A stretch of DNA of 64,000 bases from Ideonella sp. (GTDB lineage: Bacteria > Pseudomonadota > Gammaproteobacteria > Burkholderiales > Burkholderiaceae_C). The notes under the pieces were generated by a model. The model ran no database searches and was not told the DNA's origin. It worked only from the letters and a program-made list of their open reading frames with translations. This document shows, piece by piece, positions 44,021 through 53,165 of the stretch (position 1 is the first letter of the stretch; every line of letters starts with the position of its first letter). The translations under genes and the position numbers were made by a program. Location of the stretch: contig JADKIA010000027.1 in NCBI GenBank assembly GCA_016721465.1, positions 372,001-436,000 of the forward strand. The letters run 5' to 3'.

Positions 44021-44914
44021 ATGACCCTCGTCCAACTTCGGCACCTGATCTCACTGGCCCGGACGGGCTCGTTCAGCCAATCCGCGGCCGCGTTGTTCCT
44101 GACGCAGCCCGCGCTGAGCCGCAGCATCCGGGCGCTCGAGTCCGAGCTCGGCCAGCCGCTGTTCGACCGGATCGGCCGCCACAGCGAACTCACCCCCTTC
44201 GGACGCGATGCCGTCGAGCGGGCGCGCGAACTCGTGCTGGCCGCAGACGACCTGCGTGGCAGCGGCCGCCTCGCGGGTGACGGCCAGGAAGGCGTGCTGC
44301 GCATCGGCATGGGCTCGGGGCCGGGCGCGATGCTGATGACACCGTTGCTGCTGAAGATGGCGCAGGAGCGGCCCCGCTTGCGCGTCGAGATCGCACGCGC
44401 AGGCACCGAGCTGCTGGTGCAGGCGCTGCGCGAGCGCGCGCTGGACGCACTGGTCGTCGACGCGCGTTCGCTGCGCCCGGCCCCGGACCTGAACGCAGAG
44501 TTCCTGCACGACATGAAGGGGGCATTCATGGTGCGCCGTGGTCATCCTCTTTCGAGGAGGCGTGGGGGCACGAGCTTCGACGACTTGCTGCGCTACCCGA
44601 TCGCCTCGACGCCGCTGTCGGACGAGGTCGCCCGGGTGCTGGTCGAACGATATGGACCGCGCGCCCACCCGAGCGAGTTCGTCACGCTGCGCTGCGAAGA
44701 GATACCCAGCCTGATCGAAGTGGCCAGGCGCAGCGACGCGGTCGTGCTGGCGGTTCGAGCGGCAGCGCCAGACCTGGTCGAATTGAAGATGCAACCTCTG
44801 CTTGCCGCGACGGCACGCTTCGGACTCGTGACGCTGAGGCGGCGAACCGTGCCGACGGGACTGGTGGCCGTCCGCGCGCTCATGGCGCAGCTGCTGGTCG
44901 ACGGCCCGACATAG
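44021..44914 (+). CDS. LysR-family transcriptional regulator
   Basis: A 297-residue LysR protein with an intact N-terminal helix-turn-helix (LVQLRHLISLARTGSFSQSA, then FLTQPALSRSIRALESELGQ) and a complete effector-binding domain from about residue 90. It is divergently transcribed from the Bug binding protein, the usual arrangement of a regulator with its target. The inducer is unknown, likely a carboxylate carried by the Bug system. Confidence 0.92.
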   Translation: MTLVQLRHLISLARTGSFSQSAAALFLTQPALSRSIRALESELGQPLFDRIGRHSELTPFGRDAVERARELVLAADDLRGSGRLAGDGQEGVLRIGMGSGPGAMLMTPLLLKMAQERPRLRVEIARAGTELLVQALRERALDALVVDARSLRPAPDLNAEFLHDMKGAFMVRRGHPLSRRRGGTSFDDLLRYPIASTPLSDEVARVLVERYGPRAHPSEFVTLRCEEIPSLIEVARRSDAVVLAVRAAAPDLVELKMQPLLAATARFGLVTLRRRTVPTGLVAVRALMAQLLVDGPT

Positions 44915-45195
44915 GTTTGCCGGCGCAAACCCGTTCAGTGCCTGGCCCGGGGAATGACCGAAGGCCGCACGAATCCGTCATAAGGGCGTTCGTGGCGCGC
45001 AGCTGCTCAGGGCCGGCCAGCGACGGCCAGTTGCTGCCGAGCATGGGCCGCTTTGCAACGCTTTCCATGGTGGCCCGAAGGTGACATTCACTTTCTGCCA
45101 GAGGTCTCTACATCGATGGCATTCCGATGCCGACGATGGCGTGCATCATCTTTTCGATGAGTGGAGCCGGTGCGTCGGCGTACATCGGGATCGCT

Positions 45196-45843
45196 TCACA
45201 TTCGAACCAGCGCGTGTCGCACCAACATGGCCGAGAGCACGAACATGGTGGCGCCGATCAGGCCGTCCAGAAGCTGCCAGGCTCTGGGTCGGGCGAACCA
45301 GGGTGCCAGCCAACGAGCCCCGAAACCGAGCAGCGCAAACCAGGCCAGGCTGGCGCCGCTGGCACCGGCGATGAACCAGCCCTGAAGCCCGGCCGGCTGC
45401 TGCGCGCCGATGCTGCCGACCAAGAGCACGGTGTCCAGGTAGACATGCGGATTGAGCAGTGTGAAGGCCGCTGCTTGCGCCAGCGCCGCGCTCAGTCTCA
45501 GTGCTGAACCGTCTCCGGCCGCATCCAGTCGGTGTTCTTGCCGCGCGCGGCGCAGTGCCTGCCAGCCGTAGACCGCCAGGAAGATGGCCCCTGCCAATGC
45601 CAGGGCCCGCGCCAGGTCTGGGCTCTGCCCCAACGCCCGCGCCATGCCCAGAACGCCAGCCGCGATGAGGACGGCGTCCGCCACCGCACAGAACAGCACC
45701 ACGCCGCCCACGTGCTCACGGCGCAGGCCCTGACGCAACACGAAGGCGTTCTGAGCACCGATTGCCACGATGAGACCGAGGCTCAAGGCCAGGCCTTGAA
45801 CGAATGCCGGGAAGGCGAGGGAAGTGGTGGCTGCAGGGTTCAT
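45196..45843 (-). CDS. LysE/ArgO-type amino acid exporter
   Basis: A 215-residue membrane protein with five to six helices. LysE-family signatures are visible: LSLGLIVAIGAQNAFVLRQG near residue 20 and AFTLLNPHVYLDTVLLVGSI near residue 125. ArgO exports arginine, LysE lysine and arginine; which applies here is not clear. The ATG at 45843 gives the usual N-terminus. The normal divergent ArgP/LysG regulator is not recognisable upstream. Confidence 0.88.
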   Translation of the reverse strand: MNPAATTSLAFPAFVQGLALSLGLIVAIGAQNAFVLRQGLRREHVGGVVLFCAVADAVLIAAGVLGMARALGQSPDLARALALAGAIFLAVYGWQALRRARQEHRLDAAGDGSALRLSAALAQAAAFTLLNPHVYLDTVLLVGSIGAQQPAGLQGWFIAGASGASLAWFALLGFGARWLAPWFARPRAWQLLDGLIGATMFVLSAMLVRHALVRM

Positions 45844-46203
45844 CGTGCGCCAAGCTGGCCAGCCCGAGCGGGTGGAGCCAAACCAAATGCTCCAGACCCA
45901 ATGCAGCTCAAGCAATTCATGTTGGACTCCGCCATGCTCTGTGACGGACTGGACGACCACAGAGGCTCGTTAGACCAACGATTGGCAGATTTTGCCATTG
46001 GCACGTCATGGCACGTCATGGCAGGTCATGCGCAGCGACTCCTTCGGGCGCAATCCCCTCGACGTCCAACGCAAGGTTGAGCCCGCCGAACCCAGCTGCA
46101 ACCACACCGGCGAGACGGCACTGAGCTGACCTTGAAGGTTCGGAGGTGCATTTCTGTTCGACCGAGATGCTCAGCGGTCTCCCCTCATGGGGCCCGGGCA
46201 ACG
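45844..46203. other. Gap without a recognisable gene
   Basis: About 360 bp upstream of the exporter. A divergent LysR gene would be expected on the plus strand; no helix-turn-helix pattern can be read there. A direct repeat of GGCACGTCAT occurs near 46001-46020. Nothing else was recognised. Confidence 0.5.
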
Positions 46204-47229
46204 TCAGAGCAGGCTGCGCAGCGCCACCGCTTGGCTGCAACGCTCGGCATAACCCAGGAACTGCCGCTTGCGAAAGCGCAGCAACTCGCTGGGGTCGCTC
46301 ACCAGTTGGGTGGCGCGAACGAGCGTGTCTTCCACGCTGGCGCTGGGCACCAGCTCGGTGGCAATCGGCGTGTGCCGACGGTGCAGCGCGCTCACCTTGG
46401 GGTTGAGCGTGGCCACGCCGCGGTTGAGCAGCTCGATGGCGCCGGAGGTGGGCGCGTCGTACATCAGGCACAGGTCGCAGCGGTCGGCAAATTCGGCCAT
46501 CGTGCCTTGCGTGCTGGTGGTGATCTGTTCGCTGCTCAGGCCGGTGCGTGCCAGCAGGTGCAGGATCGTGGAGCCGGGCCGCGCGCGCAGCACCAGGTTC
46601 AGCCCCAGGCCCTGCGCCCAGGCCACGATGCGGCGCACGCCTTGCAGGTAGGGCGCCAGGTGTGCCTCGGGCACGCCCTGCACCGACACGGCATTGAGCA
46701 GCAGGCCCACGGTCTGCACCCTGGCCGGCACGTGGGTGCTGAACTGCAGCGTGGTCGGGAAGTCCATCACGAACTGCGCCGGGCGCCGGTCGTCCGCGTC
46801 ACAAACGGTATAGCCCTGGGAGGCGTGGTGGAGCACGGTGCTGCCCGCGGCCGGAAAGTCCAGATCGGTGGAGGTCTTGGAGTGCGGCAGCACCAGCACG
46901 GGCACGCGCTGCGCGCGGGCCCAGGCCAGCAGCGGGCCGTGGTAGTCGGTGTCGTGGCCGGACAGCACCAGGCGGCTGGGGCGGGCAGCGGCAAAGTGGG
47001 TTTGCAGCAGCGCGTGCGTGATCAGCTGGGCCCGGAAGGCCGCCTGCTGCAACTGCACCTGCTGGCCACGGAAATTGGGTGAGTTGAGCCAGCGCGCAAA
47101 ATGCGCGTCCAGCGGTGCGGCCAGGGCCGTCACCACGCGGTCGATGCACGCCAGATCGGCTTCGGGCAACGATACGGCGGCGTCATCGGCGTCCATTGGC
47201 TCAACGGCCGTGGCGCAAGCCAGGTCCAC
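46204..47229 (-). CDS. Glycosyltransferase-like protein, C-terminal part (probably split gene)
   Basis: A 341-residue frame without a clear family assignment. The second half looks like the nucleotide-sugar side of a GT-B glycosyltransferase or capsule-synthesis protein: ARPGSTILHLLA, then CDLCLMYDAPTSGAIELLNR and GVATLNPK. An upstream segment SGHDTDYHGPLLAWARAQ and VLPHSKTS also fits. The only start is a GTG at 47229, inside the end of the preceding gene, and the frame is open further up to about 47255. It is most simply the second half of a gene broken by a frameshift. Confidence 0.55.
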   Translation of the reverse strand: MDLACATAVEPMDADDAAVSLPEADLACIDRVVTALAAPLDAHFARWLNSPNFRGQQVQLQQAAFRAQLITHALLQTHFAAARPSRLVLSGHDTDYHGPLLAWARAQRVPVLVLPHSKTSTDLDFPAAGSTVLHHASQGYTVCDADDRRPAQFVMDFPTTLQFSTHVPARVQTVGLLLNAVSVQGVPEAHLAPYLQGVRRIVAWAQGLGLNLVLRARPGSTILHLLARTGLSSEQITTSTQGTMAEFADRCDLCLMYDAPTSGAIELLNRGVATLNPKVSALHRRHTPIATELVPSASVEDTLVRATQLVSDPSELLRFRKRQFLGYAERCSQAVALRSLL

Positions 47230-47884
47230 GTTCCAGTTGCGCGCGCAGATTGATCACCGACTTGCCCGCGGCCACCATCTCGTCGTTGAAGTGCGCGCCG
47301 TCGTACAGGCAGGTGGGCAGGTGGGTGAGCAGGAAGTCGTCTCGCTGCTCGCACACCCCACGCAGGTCGGGCACGGGTTGGGGCGCCGGGGGCTGGGTGC
47401 CGTAGGTGAAGCCCTGCAGCTCGATGCCCAGTGCTTGCGCATGCTTGAGCAGCAGCAGGCCGGGCGGAAAGCCGTGAAAGTAATAGCGCTGCGCGCTGTC
47501 GGCCACCGGCACGACGAGCTTGTGGCCCTGCAGGCGGTGGGCCTGGGCCTCGAACAGCGCGTCGTACCAACCCAGCGTGAGGTGCTGGTAGTACAGGCTC
47601 AGCTGCTGCCAGGTGCCCAGGCGCAGGCCGGGCAGTTCTGGCTCGACCACCGCGTCGATGGCCGCGCCCAGTTGGCGCGCTTCATGCAAGGCTGCATCGG
47701 CAAAGTGCGGATAGTCGGGCGCTCCGTCCCAGGTGATCAGTTCGTAGGGCGTGAGGCCGGCCACCACCACGCGGTCCACCAGCGAGGGGTCGAAGACGAT
47801 GAAGCGCGCGTCGTCATGCTGCTTGGCCAGTTGCGTGGCCACGGCGATGTCGCTCAGGTTCAGGATGGCGATCTGGGTGGGCAT
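47201..47884 (-). CDS. Glycosyltransferase-like protein, N-terminal part (probably split gene)
   Basis: A 227-residue frame from the ATG at 47884 (PTQIAILNLSDIAVATQLAK). A longer start at 47962 exists but has no clear support. The sequence has alternating strands and helices like the first domain of a GT-B enzyme and ends NLRAQLERGPGLRHGR. A (GC)4 tract at 47239-47246, just before this end, is a likely slippage point. A one- or two-base change there would join this frame to the next, giving a protein near 560 residues. Function is not known; a role in decorating flagellin or the neighbouring giant protein is possible. Confidence 0.5.
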   Translation of the reverse strand: MPTQIAILNLSDIAVATQLAKQHDDARFIVFDPSLVDRVVVAGLTPYELITWDGAPDYPHFADAALHEARQLGAAIDAVVEPELPGLRLGTWQQLSLYYQHLTLGWYDALFEAQAHRLQGHKLVVPVADSAQRYYFHGFPPGLLLLKHAQALGIELQGFTYGTQPPAPQPVPDLRGVCEQRDDFLLTHLPTCLYDGAHFNDEMVAAGKSVINLRAQLERGPGLRHGR

Positions 47885-47995
47885 GTCGAAGGCGGGGGCG
47901 GATGGCAGGCTTCGGCCCACGCGGGCCTGCGCGTGCGCCAGCCGATGGGCAAGGGTCTGCACCGAGTCTAGGCACCATGGGCGAGGCCCAAAAGC

Positions 47996-48051
47996 AAAAA
48001 CAGCACCGCGGCTGCGGTGCTGTTTCGGGGCGCGACACCTTGGTGTCGCGC
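47996..48051 (-). terminator. Terminator of the giant repeat gene
   Basis: On the minus strand a perfect 10-bp stem ACAGCACCGC / GCGGTGCTGT with loop AGCC (48000-48023) is followed by TTTTGCTTTTG. Just before it is a second perfect hairpin, GCGCGACACC / GGTGTCGCGC (48030-48051). Together they form a strong rho-independent end 24 bp after the stop. Confidence 0.88.
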
Positions 48052-48074
48052 AGGCGGCGCCTCCGGGGCGGCGA

Positions 48075-51000
48075 TCAGATCAGCGGCGTGCTGTGGTTCA
48101 GATCGTCGTCGTGCCAGACGCGGTGCGGTGCGGCGTGCAGGTTGGGCGCCAAGTGCGCATGGCCATCGCTGCCCGGCAACACGGCGCTCGGCGCGTGGGC
48201 CAGCAGGTCGGCCACCGGTGGCACGGCGGCCTGCTTGGCCAGCCAGACGTCGGCCATCTCGTGCGTCTGCCCGTCGGCCGTGCCGTAGGACGACACCAGA
48301 CCCACCACGTTGCCGTGGTCCACCTGGCTGCCCGCCGTGGCGTGCAGGTTCAGCGAGGTGATGCCGAAGTCGGCCAGGCCATGCAGCTCGCCCAGGTCGG
48401 TCTTGCCGTCGTGGTTCACGTCCACCCACACCTTCAAGTCCTTGAAGTGAGCGTCCGCGGCGGTGATCTGACCGTCGTGGTTGCTGTCTTCAGCGGCCAG
48501 TGCCGCGTAGCCGTTGACGGCGTGGCTGCCATCGGCCAGGCGGGTGCCGGTGCCGAACAGTTCGGCGCCGCTGTTGATCACGCCGTCGCCGTTGCGGTCC
48601 ATCGCCAGCAGGCCGTCGTTGCCGCCCACCCAGCCGAACTGGGCGGTGTGGCCCGTGCCGGTCAGGTCGAACTGCACGCCTTGCTGCGCGGCGAGGGTCT
48701 GGATGCCGTTGTGGTCCAGGTCGAGCACGATCGGGGTCACGCTCATCAGCGCATTGAGCTGGTCGGTGGACAGCGCCGCGATGTCGGCGGTGATCAGCGA
48801 CAGCGTGTGGTACTGCGCCGTGGTCATCGCCGCCAGGTCGGCCGTTTCCATCGCACCCACCTGCGTCGAGGTCATGGCCGTGAGCTGCGCCGTGGTGATG
48901 GCGCGCACCTGGTCGGTGCTCAAGGCGGCGATGTCGACGGTCTCGATGTTGGCGAACTGCGCCGTGGTCAAAGAGCGGATCTGGCCGGTGGTGAGCTGGC
49001 CGATCTGGTCGCTGGTCATCGCGATCACGTTGTCGGTGGACAGTGCGGCGATCTGGTTGCTGGCCAGGGCGGTGAGTTGCGTGGACACCAGGTTCGTGAA
49101 CTGGGTGCTGCTCAGGGCCGCGATCTGCGCCGAGCCCAGGGCGCGGATCTGGGCGGTGCCCAACATCGCGAAGTCGGCGGTCTCGATCAGGCCGATCTGG
49201 GCCGTGCCGATGGCGCGCACCTGGGCCGTGCTCAGCCACGAGTACTGATCGGTGCTCATGGCCGGGATCTGGTCCGAGGTCAGCGCACCGATCTGCGCCG
49301 AGCTCAGGGCCTGCACTTGCGTGCTGGACAGCGCGGCCAGGTCCGTGGTCTCCAGGTTGGCGATCTGGTTCGTGCCCAGGGCCTGGATCTGCACCGAGGT
49401 CAGCGCCTTGAACTGGTCGGTGCCCATGGCGTTGAGGTTGGCCGTGGTCATCGAAGCCAGTTGTCCCGTCGTCAGACCGGGCACCTGCAGCGAGGTGAGC
49501 GCGGCGACCTGCACCGTGGTCAGGTTGGCCAGTTGCGCCGAGGTGAACGCGGCGATCTGGGTCGAGGCCATGGCCTGCAGGTCACTGGTCTCGATCAGCG
49601 CCACGTTGGCGGTGGTCATGGCGCGGATCTGCGTGCTGGTCAACGCAATGAACTGGTCCGAACCCATCGCCGGCACCTGGTCGGAGGTGAGCGCGGTGAT
49701 GGCTGCGGAGCTCAAGGCCTTGATCTGTGCCGAGCCGAGCTGGGCCAGGTCGGCGGTCTCCAGGTTGGCGATCTGGTTGGTACCCAGTGCACGAACCTGG
49801 GCGCTGGACAGCAGCGCGAACTGGTCGGTGCCCAGGGCGTTGAGGTTGGCGGTGGACAGCGTGGCCATCTGCGCCGAGCTCAGGCCCGGCACCTGCAACG
49901 AGGTCAATGCGCCGACCTGCACCGTGCTCAGGTAGTTCAGCTGGGCCGAGGTGAGGGCCGCGATCTGCGTGGACAGCATGGCCTGCAGGTCGGCGGTCTC
50001 GATGGCGGCGATGGCATCCGAGCCCAGGGCACGCAGTTGCGTGGACGTGAGCGCAGCGATCTGCAGGGTGCTCAGCGCGATGACCTGGTCGGTCGTCAAC
50101 GCGGCGATGGCGCCCGAGCCCAGGGCCAGGATCTGGTTGGTGCCCAGGGCCTGCAGGTCGGCGGTTTCCAGGTTGGCGATCTGGTTGGAGGTCAGGGCGC
50201 GAACCTGAACGCTGGTGAGCTGGGCGAACTGGTCGCTGCTGAGCGCGTTCAGGTTGGCCGTGCTCAGCGTGGCCATCTGCGCGGTGGTCAGGGCGGGCAC
50301 CTGCAACGAGGTGAGGGCACCCATCTGCACCGTGGTGAGTGCGGCCAGCTGACCCGAGGTCAAGGAGCGCAGTTGCGAGCTGCCCATGGCCTGCAGGTCG
50401 GCGGTCTCCAGGTAGGGCAGCGCGTCGGTGCTGAAGGCCCGCACCTGGGCGCTGGTCAGCGCGGCCATCTGGTCGGAGGTGAGTGCCGCGATGGTCGCCG
50501 AGCTCAGCGCGGACAGCGCCGAAGAAGCAAGCATCGGGATCTGCGCCGTGCCAATGGCGGCCAGGTCGGCGGTCTCCAGGTTGGCGATCTCGGTCGACGT
50601 GAAGGCACGCACCTGGGCCGAGGTCAGGTAAGAGAACTGGTCACTCGTCAGCGCGTTGAAGTTGGCGGTGGTCAGCGTGGCGATCTGTGCGCTGGTCAGC
50701 GACTGCACCTGTGAGGAGATCAGTGCGGCCATCTGGTCGGTGGTCAGCGAGCCCAGCTGGGTGGAGCTGAGTGCGCGCAGTTGAGCCGTGCCCATGGCCA
50801 CCAGGTCGGCGGTCTCGATCAGGCCCATGTTGGCCGTGGTCATGGCCTTCAGTTGCGACGTGGTGAGCGCGGCCATCTGGTCGGACGTGAGGGCCGGCAC
50901 CTGGTCGGAGGTGAGTGCGGCCACCGCGGCCGAGGTCAGCGCGCGGATCTGGTCGGTGCCCAGCGAGGCGAGGTCGACGGTTTCGAGGTTGGCCACCTGG

Positions 51001-53048
51001 CTGGTGCCCAGGGCGCGCACTTGCGACGAAGTGAGCTGGGCGAACTGGTCGCTGCCCATGGCATTGAGGTTGGCCGTGCCCAGCGAGGCGATCTGCGCCG
51101 AGGTCAGCACCGGCACCTGCGCCGAGGTGAGCGCCGCCATCTGCGCGGATGTGAACGCACCCAGCTGGGCGGTGGTGAGCGAGCGGATCTGAACCGAGGT
51201 CATGGCCTGCAGGTCGGTGGTCTCCATCACGCCGATGCTGGCTGTGCTCAAGGCACGCACCTGGGCGGTGGACAGGCCGGCCACCTGGTCCGAGCTCAAG
51301 GCGATCATCGAGTCGGTGCTCAGCGCCGCGATGGCGGCGGTGCCCAGGGCCGCCAGCTGGGCGGTGCCCAGCGAGGTCAGGTCGGCGGTTTCCAGGTTGG
51401 CGATCTGGTTCGAGGTCAGGGCCCTGGCCTGCGCCGAGGTCAGCATGGCGAATTGCGCACTGCCCAGGGCGTTGAGGTTGGCGGTGGACAGCGCAGCGAT
51501 CTGGCCAGTGGTCAGCGCCGGCACTTGCAGCGAGCTGAGCGCCGGGAGCTGGTCCGACGTGAGCGCGTTCAATTGCGCCGAGCCGAGTGCAGCAATCTGC
51601 ACGGACGACAGGTTCACCAGGTCCGCGGTCTCGATGAAGGTGATGTTGTCGGTGGTCAACGCGCGCAGTTGCGTCGAGGTGAGTGCGGCGAACTGGTCCG
51701 ACCCCAGGGCCTTGACCTCGTCCGAGGTCAGCGCGGCGATGGCGTTGGAGGTCAGGGCGCGCAGCTGCACCGAGTTCATGGCGGCCAGGTCGGCCGTTTC
51801 CAGGTTGGCGACCTGGTTGGTGGTCAATGCACGGGCCTGGGCAGACGTGAGCTGGGCGAACTGGTCGCTGGTCAGCGCATTCAGGTTGGTGGTGCCCAGC
51901 GAGGCGATCTGTGCCGTGGTGAGCGAAGAAACCTGGTTGGACACCAGGGCGGCCATCTGCGCCGAGCTCAGGTTGGCCAGTTGCGCGGTGGTGAATGCAG
52001 CGATCTGGGCCGTGCCCATGTTCTGCAGGTCGGCCGTCTCCAGGTAGCCCAGGTTGGCGGTCGAGAGCGCACGCACCTGCACGCTGGTGAGCGCGGCGAC
52101 CTGGTCAGAACTCAGCGCCGGAATCTGGTCGGACGTGAAGGCCCCGATGGCGGCACTGCCGAGCGCGCGGATCTGCGCGCTGCCCAGCATGACCAGGTCG
52201 GCGGTTTCCAGCGCCACGATCTGGGCGGTGGTCAGGGCACGCACCTGCGCCGAAGTGAGTGCGGCGTATTGGTCCGAACCCATGAACTGCAGGTTGGCCG
52301 TGGACAGGCTGCCCATCTGGGCCGTGGTCAATGCCGAGACCTGGCTGGAGATCAACGCAGCAATCTGCACCGACGTGAAGGCATTGAGCTGGTTCGAGGT
52401 GAAGGCCATCACCTGGGCGGTGCCCATGGCAGCCAGGTCACCCGATTCGATGGCCGCGACGGCGGCACTGGACAGGGCACGCACCTGGGTGGAGGTCATG
52501 GCGGCGAACTGGTCCGAGCCCATGGCCGCCAGTTGGTCGGTGCCGAGGGCGGCGATGGCCGTCGAAGTGAGCGCGCGGACCTGGTTGGTGCCCATGGCCC
52601 CGATGTCGGCCGTCTGCATGCTGGCCAGCTGCACACTGCTCAGAGAGGCCACCTGCGCCGTCGTCAGCGCCGGCACTTGCGTGCTGCTGAGGTTGATGAT
52701 CGCGTCGGTGGACAGCGACTTGATCTGCGCCGTGGTCAGGGCCATGACCTGGTCGGTGGTCATGGCACCGATCTGGTCGCTGGTGAGTGCGCCCAGGCGC
52801 GAGGTGCTCAGCGAACGGATCTGGTTGCTGGTGAGCACCGCGATGTCGGCGGTCTCCATCAGCGCGATCACGTTGGTGCCGATGGCGTTGAGGCCGGCCG
52901 TGCTGATCACGGGCACCTGGTCGGTGGTCAGGGCAGCGATCTGGTCGGTGCTGAAGGCAGCCCAGTCGGTGGTCGTCAGCAAGCCAATTGCGACGGAATT
53001 CAGCCCGGCGATCTGGTCGGTAGACAGGGCGGTGATGATGGAGGCCAT
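48075..53048 (-). CDS. Giant octapeptide-repeat exoprotein with C-terminal Ca-binding-type loops
   Basis: A 1657-residue protein. Residues 1-8 lead directly into repeats; there is no signal peptide. Residues 9-1368 are ten head-to-tail copies of a 136-residue super-repeat, each made of 17 octads of the form [ST][ST]-x-Q-[ILV]-x-x-[LM]. An ET-D octad (ETADLxxL) marks the start of each 7-octad and each 10-octad block. Residues 1369-1434 hold eight more octads. Residues 1435-1657 form a unique domain with four Asp-rich loops: DLDHNGIQT (1443), DRNGDGVINSG (1484), DSNHDGQITAAD (1521), DVNHDGKTDLGEL (1543). This layout resembles type I-secreted RTX-like adhesins. A sigma-28 promoter lies upstream and a strong terminator downstream. 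The fold and function are unknown; adhesin, filament-associated or surface-layer roles are possible. The ATG at 53048 is preferred to an upstream TTG (53141). Confidence 0.88.
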   Translation of the reverse strand: MASIITALSTDQIAGLNSVAIGLLTTTDWAAFSTDQIAALTTDQVPVISTAGLNAIGTNVIALMETADIAVLTSNQIRSLSTSRLGALTSDQIGAMTTDQVMALTTAQIKSLSTDAIINLSSTQVPALTTAQVASLSSVQLASMQTADIGAMGTNQVRALTSTAIAALGTDQLAAMGSDQFAAMTSTQVRALSSAAVAAIESGDLAAMGTAQVMAFTSNQLNAFTSVQIAALISSQVSALTTAQMGSLSTANLQFMGSDQYAALTSAQVRALTTAQIVALETADLVMLGSAQIRALGSAAIGAFTSDQIPALSSDQVAALTSVQVRALSTANLGYLETADLQNMGTAQIAAFTTAQLANLSSAQMAALVSNQVSSLTTAQIASLGTTNLNALTSDQFAQLTSAQARALTTNQVANLETADLAAMNSVQLRALTSNAIAALTSDEVKALGSDQFAALTSTQLRALTTDNITFIETADLVNLSSVQIAALGSAQLNALTSDQLPALSSLQVPALTTGQIAALSTANLNALGSAQFAMLTSAQARALTSNQIANLETADLTSLGTAQLAALGTAAIAALSTDSMIALSSDQVAGLSTAQVRALSTASIGVMETTDLQAMTSVQIRSLTTAQLGAFTSAQMAALTSAQVPVLTSAQIASLGTANLNAMGSDQFAQLTSSQVRALGTSQVANLETVDLASLGTDQIRALTSAAVAALTSDQVPALTSDQMAALTTSQLKAMTTANMGLIETADLVAMGTAQLRALSSTQLGSLTTDQMAALISSQVQSLTSAQIATLTTANFNALTSDQFSYLTSAQVRAFTSTEIANLETADLAAIGTAQIPMLASSALSALSSATIAALTSDQMAALTSAQVRAFSTDALPYLETADLQAMGSSQLRSLTSGQLAALTTVQMGALTSLQVPALTTAQMATLSTANLNALSSDQFAQLTSVQVRALTSNQIANLETADLQALGTNQILALGSGAIAALTTDQVIALSTLQIAALTSTQLRALGSDAIAAIETADLQAMLSTQIAALTSAQLNYLSTVQVGALTSLQVPGLSSAQMATLSTANLNALGTDQFALLSSAQVRALGTNQIANLETADLAQLGSAQIKALSSAAITALTSDQVPAMGSDQFIALTSTQIRAMTTANVALIETSDLQAMASTQIAAFTSAQLANLTTVQVAALTSLQVPGLTTGQLASMTTANLNAMGTDQFKALTSVQIQALGTNQIANLETTDLAALSSTQVQALSSAQIGALTSDQIPAMSTDQYSWLSTAQVRAIGTAQIGLIETADFAMLGTAQIRALGSAQIAALSSTQFTNLVSTQLTALASNQIAALSTDNVIAMTSDQIGQLTTGQIRSLTTAQFANIETVDIAALSTDQVRAITTAQLTAMTSTQVGAMETADLAAMTTAQYHTLSLITADIAALSTDQLNALMSVTPIVLDLDHNGIQTLAAQQGVQFDLTGTGHTAQFGWVGGNDGLLAMDRNGDGVINSGAELFGTGTRLADGSHAVNGYAALAAEDSNHDGQITAADAHFKDLKVWVDVNHDGKTDLGELHGLADFGITSLNLHATAGSQVDHGNVVGLVSSYGTADGQTHEMADVWLAKQAAVPPVADLLAHAPSAVLPGSDGHAHLAPNLHAAPHRVWHDDDLNHSTPLI
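48945..53024 (-). repeat. Ten tandem 408-bp coding super-repeats
   Basis: Each 408-bp unit encodes 17 octapeptides (7+10). I counted the ET-D marker octads through the protein, and the 7/10 spacing holds without exception in all ten units; units one and two have variant markers (STDQ, QTAD and ESGD for ETAD). DNA copies are diverged, so this is an old array rather than a recent expansion. Confidence 0.9.
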
Positions 53049-53165
53049 GTGATGTGTCCGTTTCTTGCCAGGCTTGGCGCCGTTGGGTTGTTGTCGGGGG
53101 TGTTTGAAGTTCAGGCCAGGCTTGGATGCGCCAGTGGACAAGAGCTCCGCGTGTTCATCGTTCCG

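Noticed and set aside
45900..46080. A remnant of a divergent ArgP/LysG regulator next to the LysE/ArgO gene.
   Set aside because: The plus-strand frame starting MLDSAMLCDG shows no LysR helix-turn-helix pattern.
48945..53024. CRISPR-like or satellite DNA, because of the regular repetition.
   Set aside because: Repeats are contiguous, diverged and in frame throughout; there are no unique spacers of constant length.
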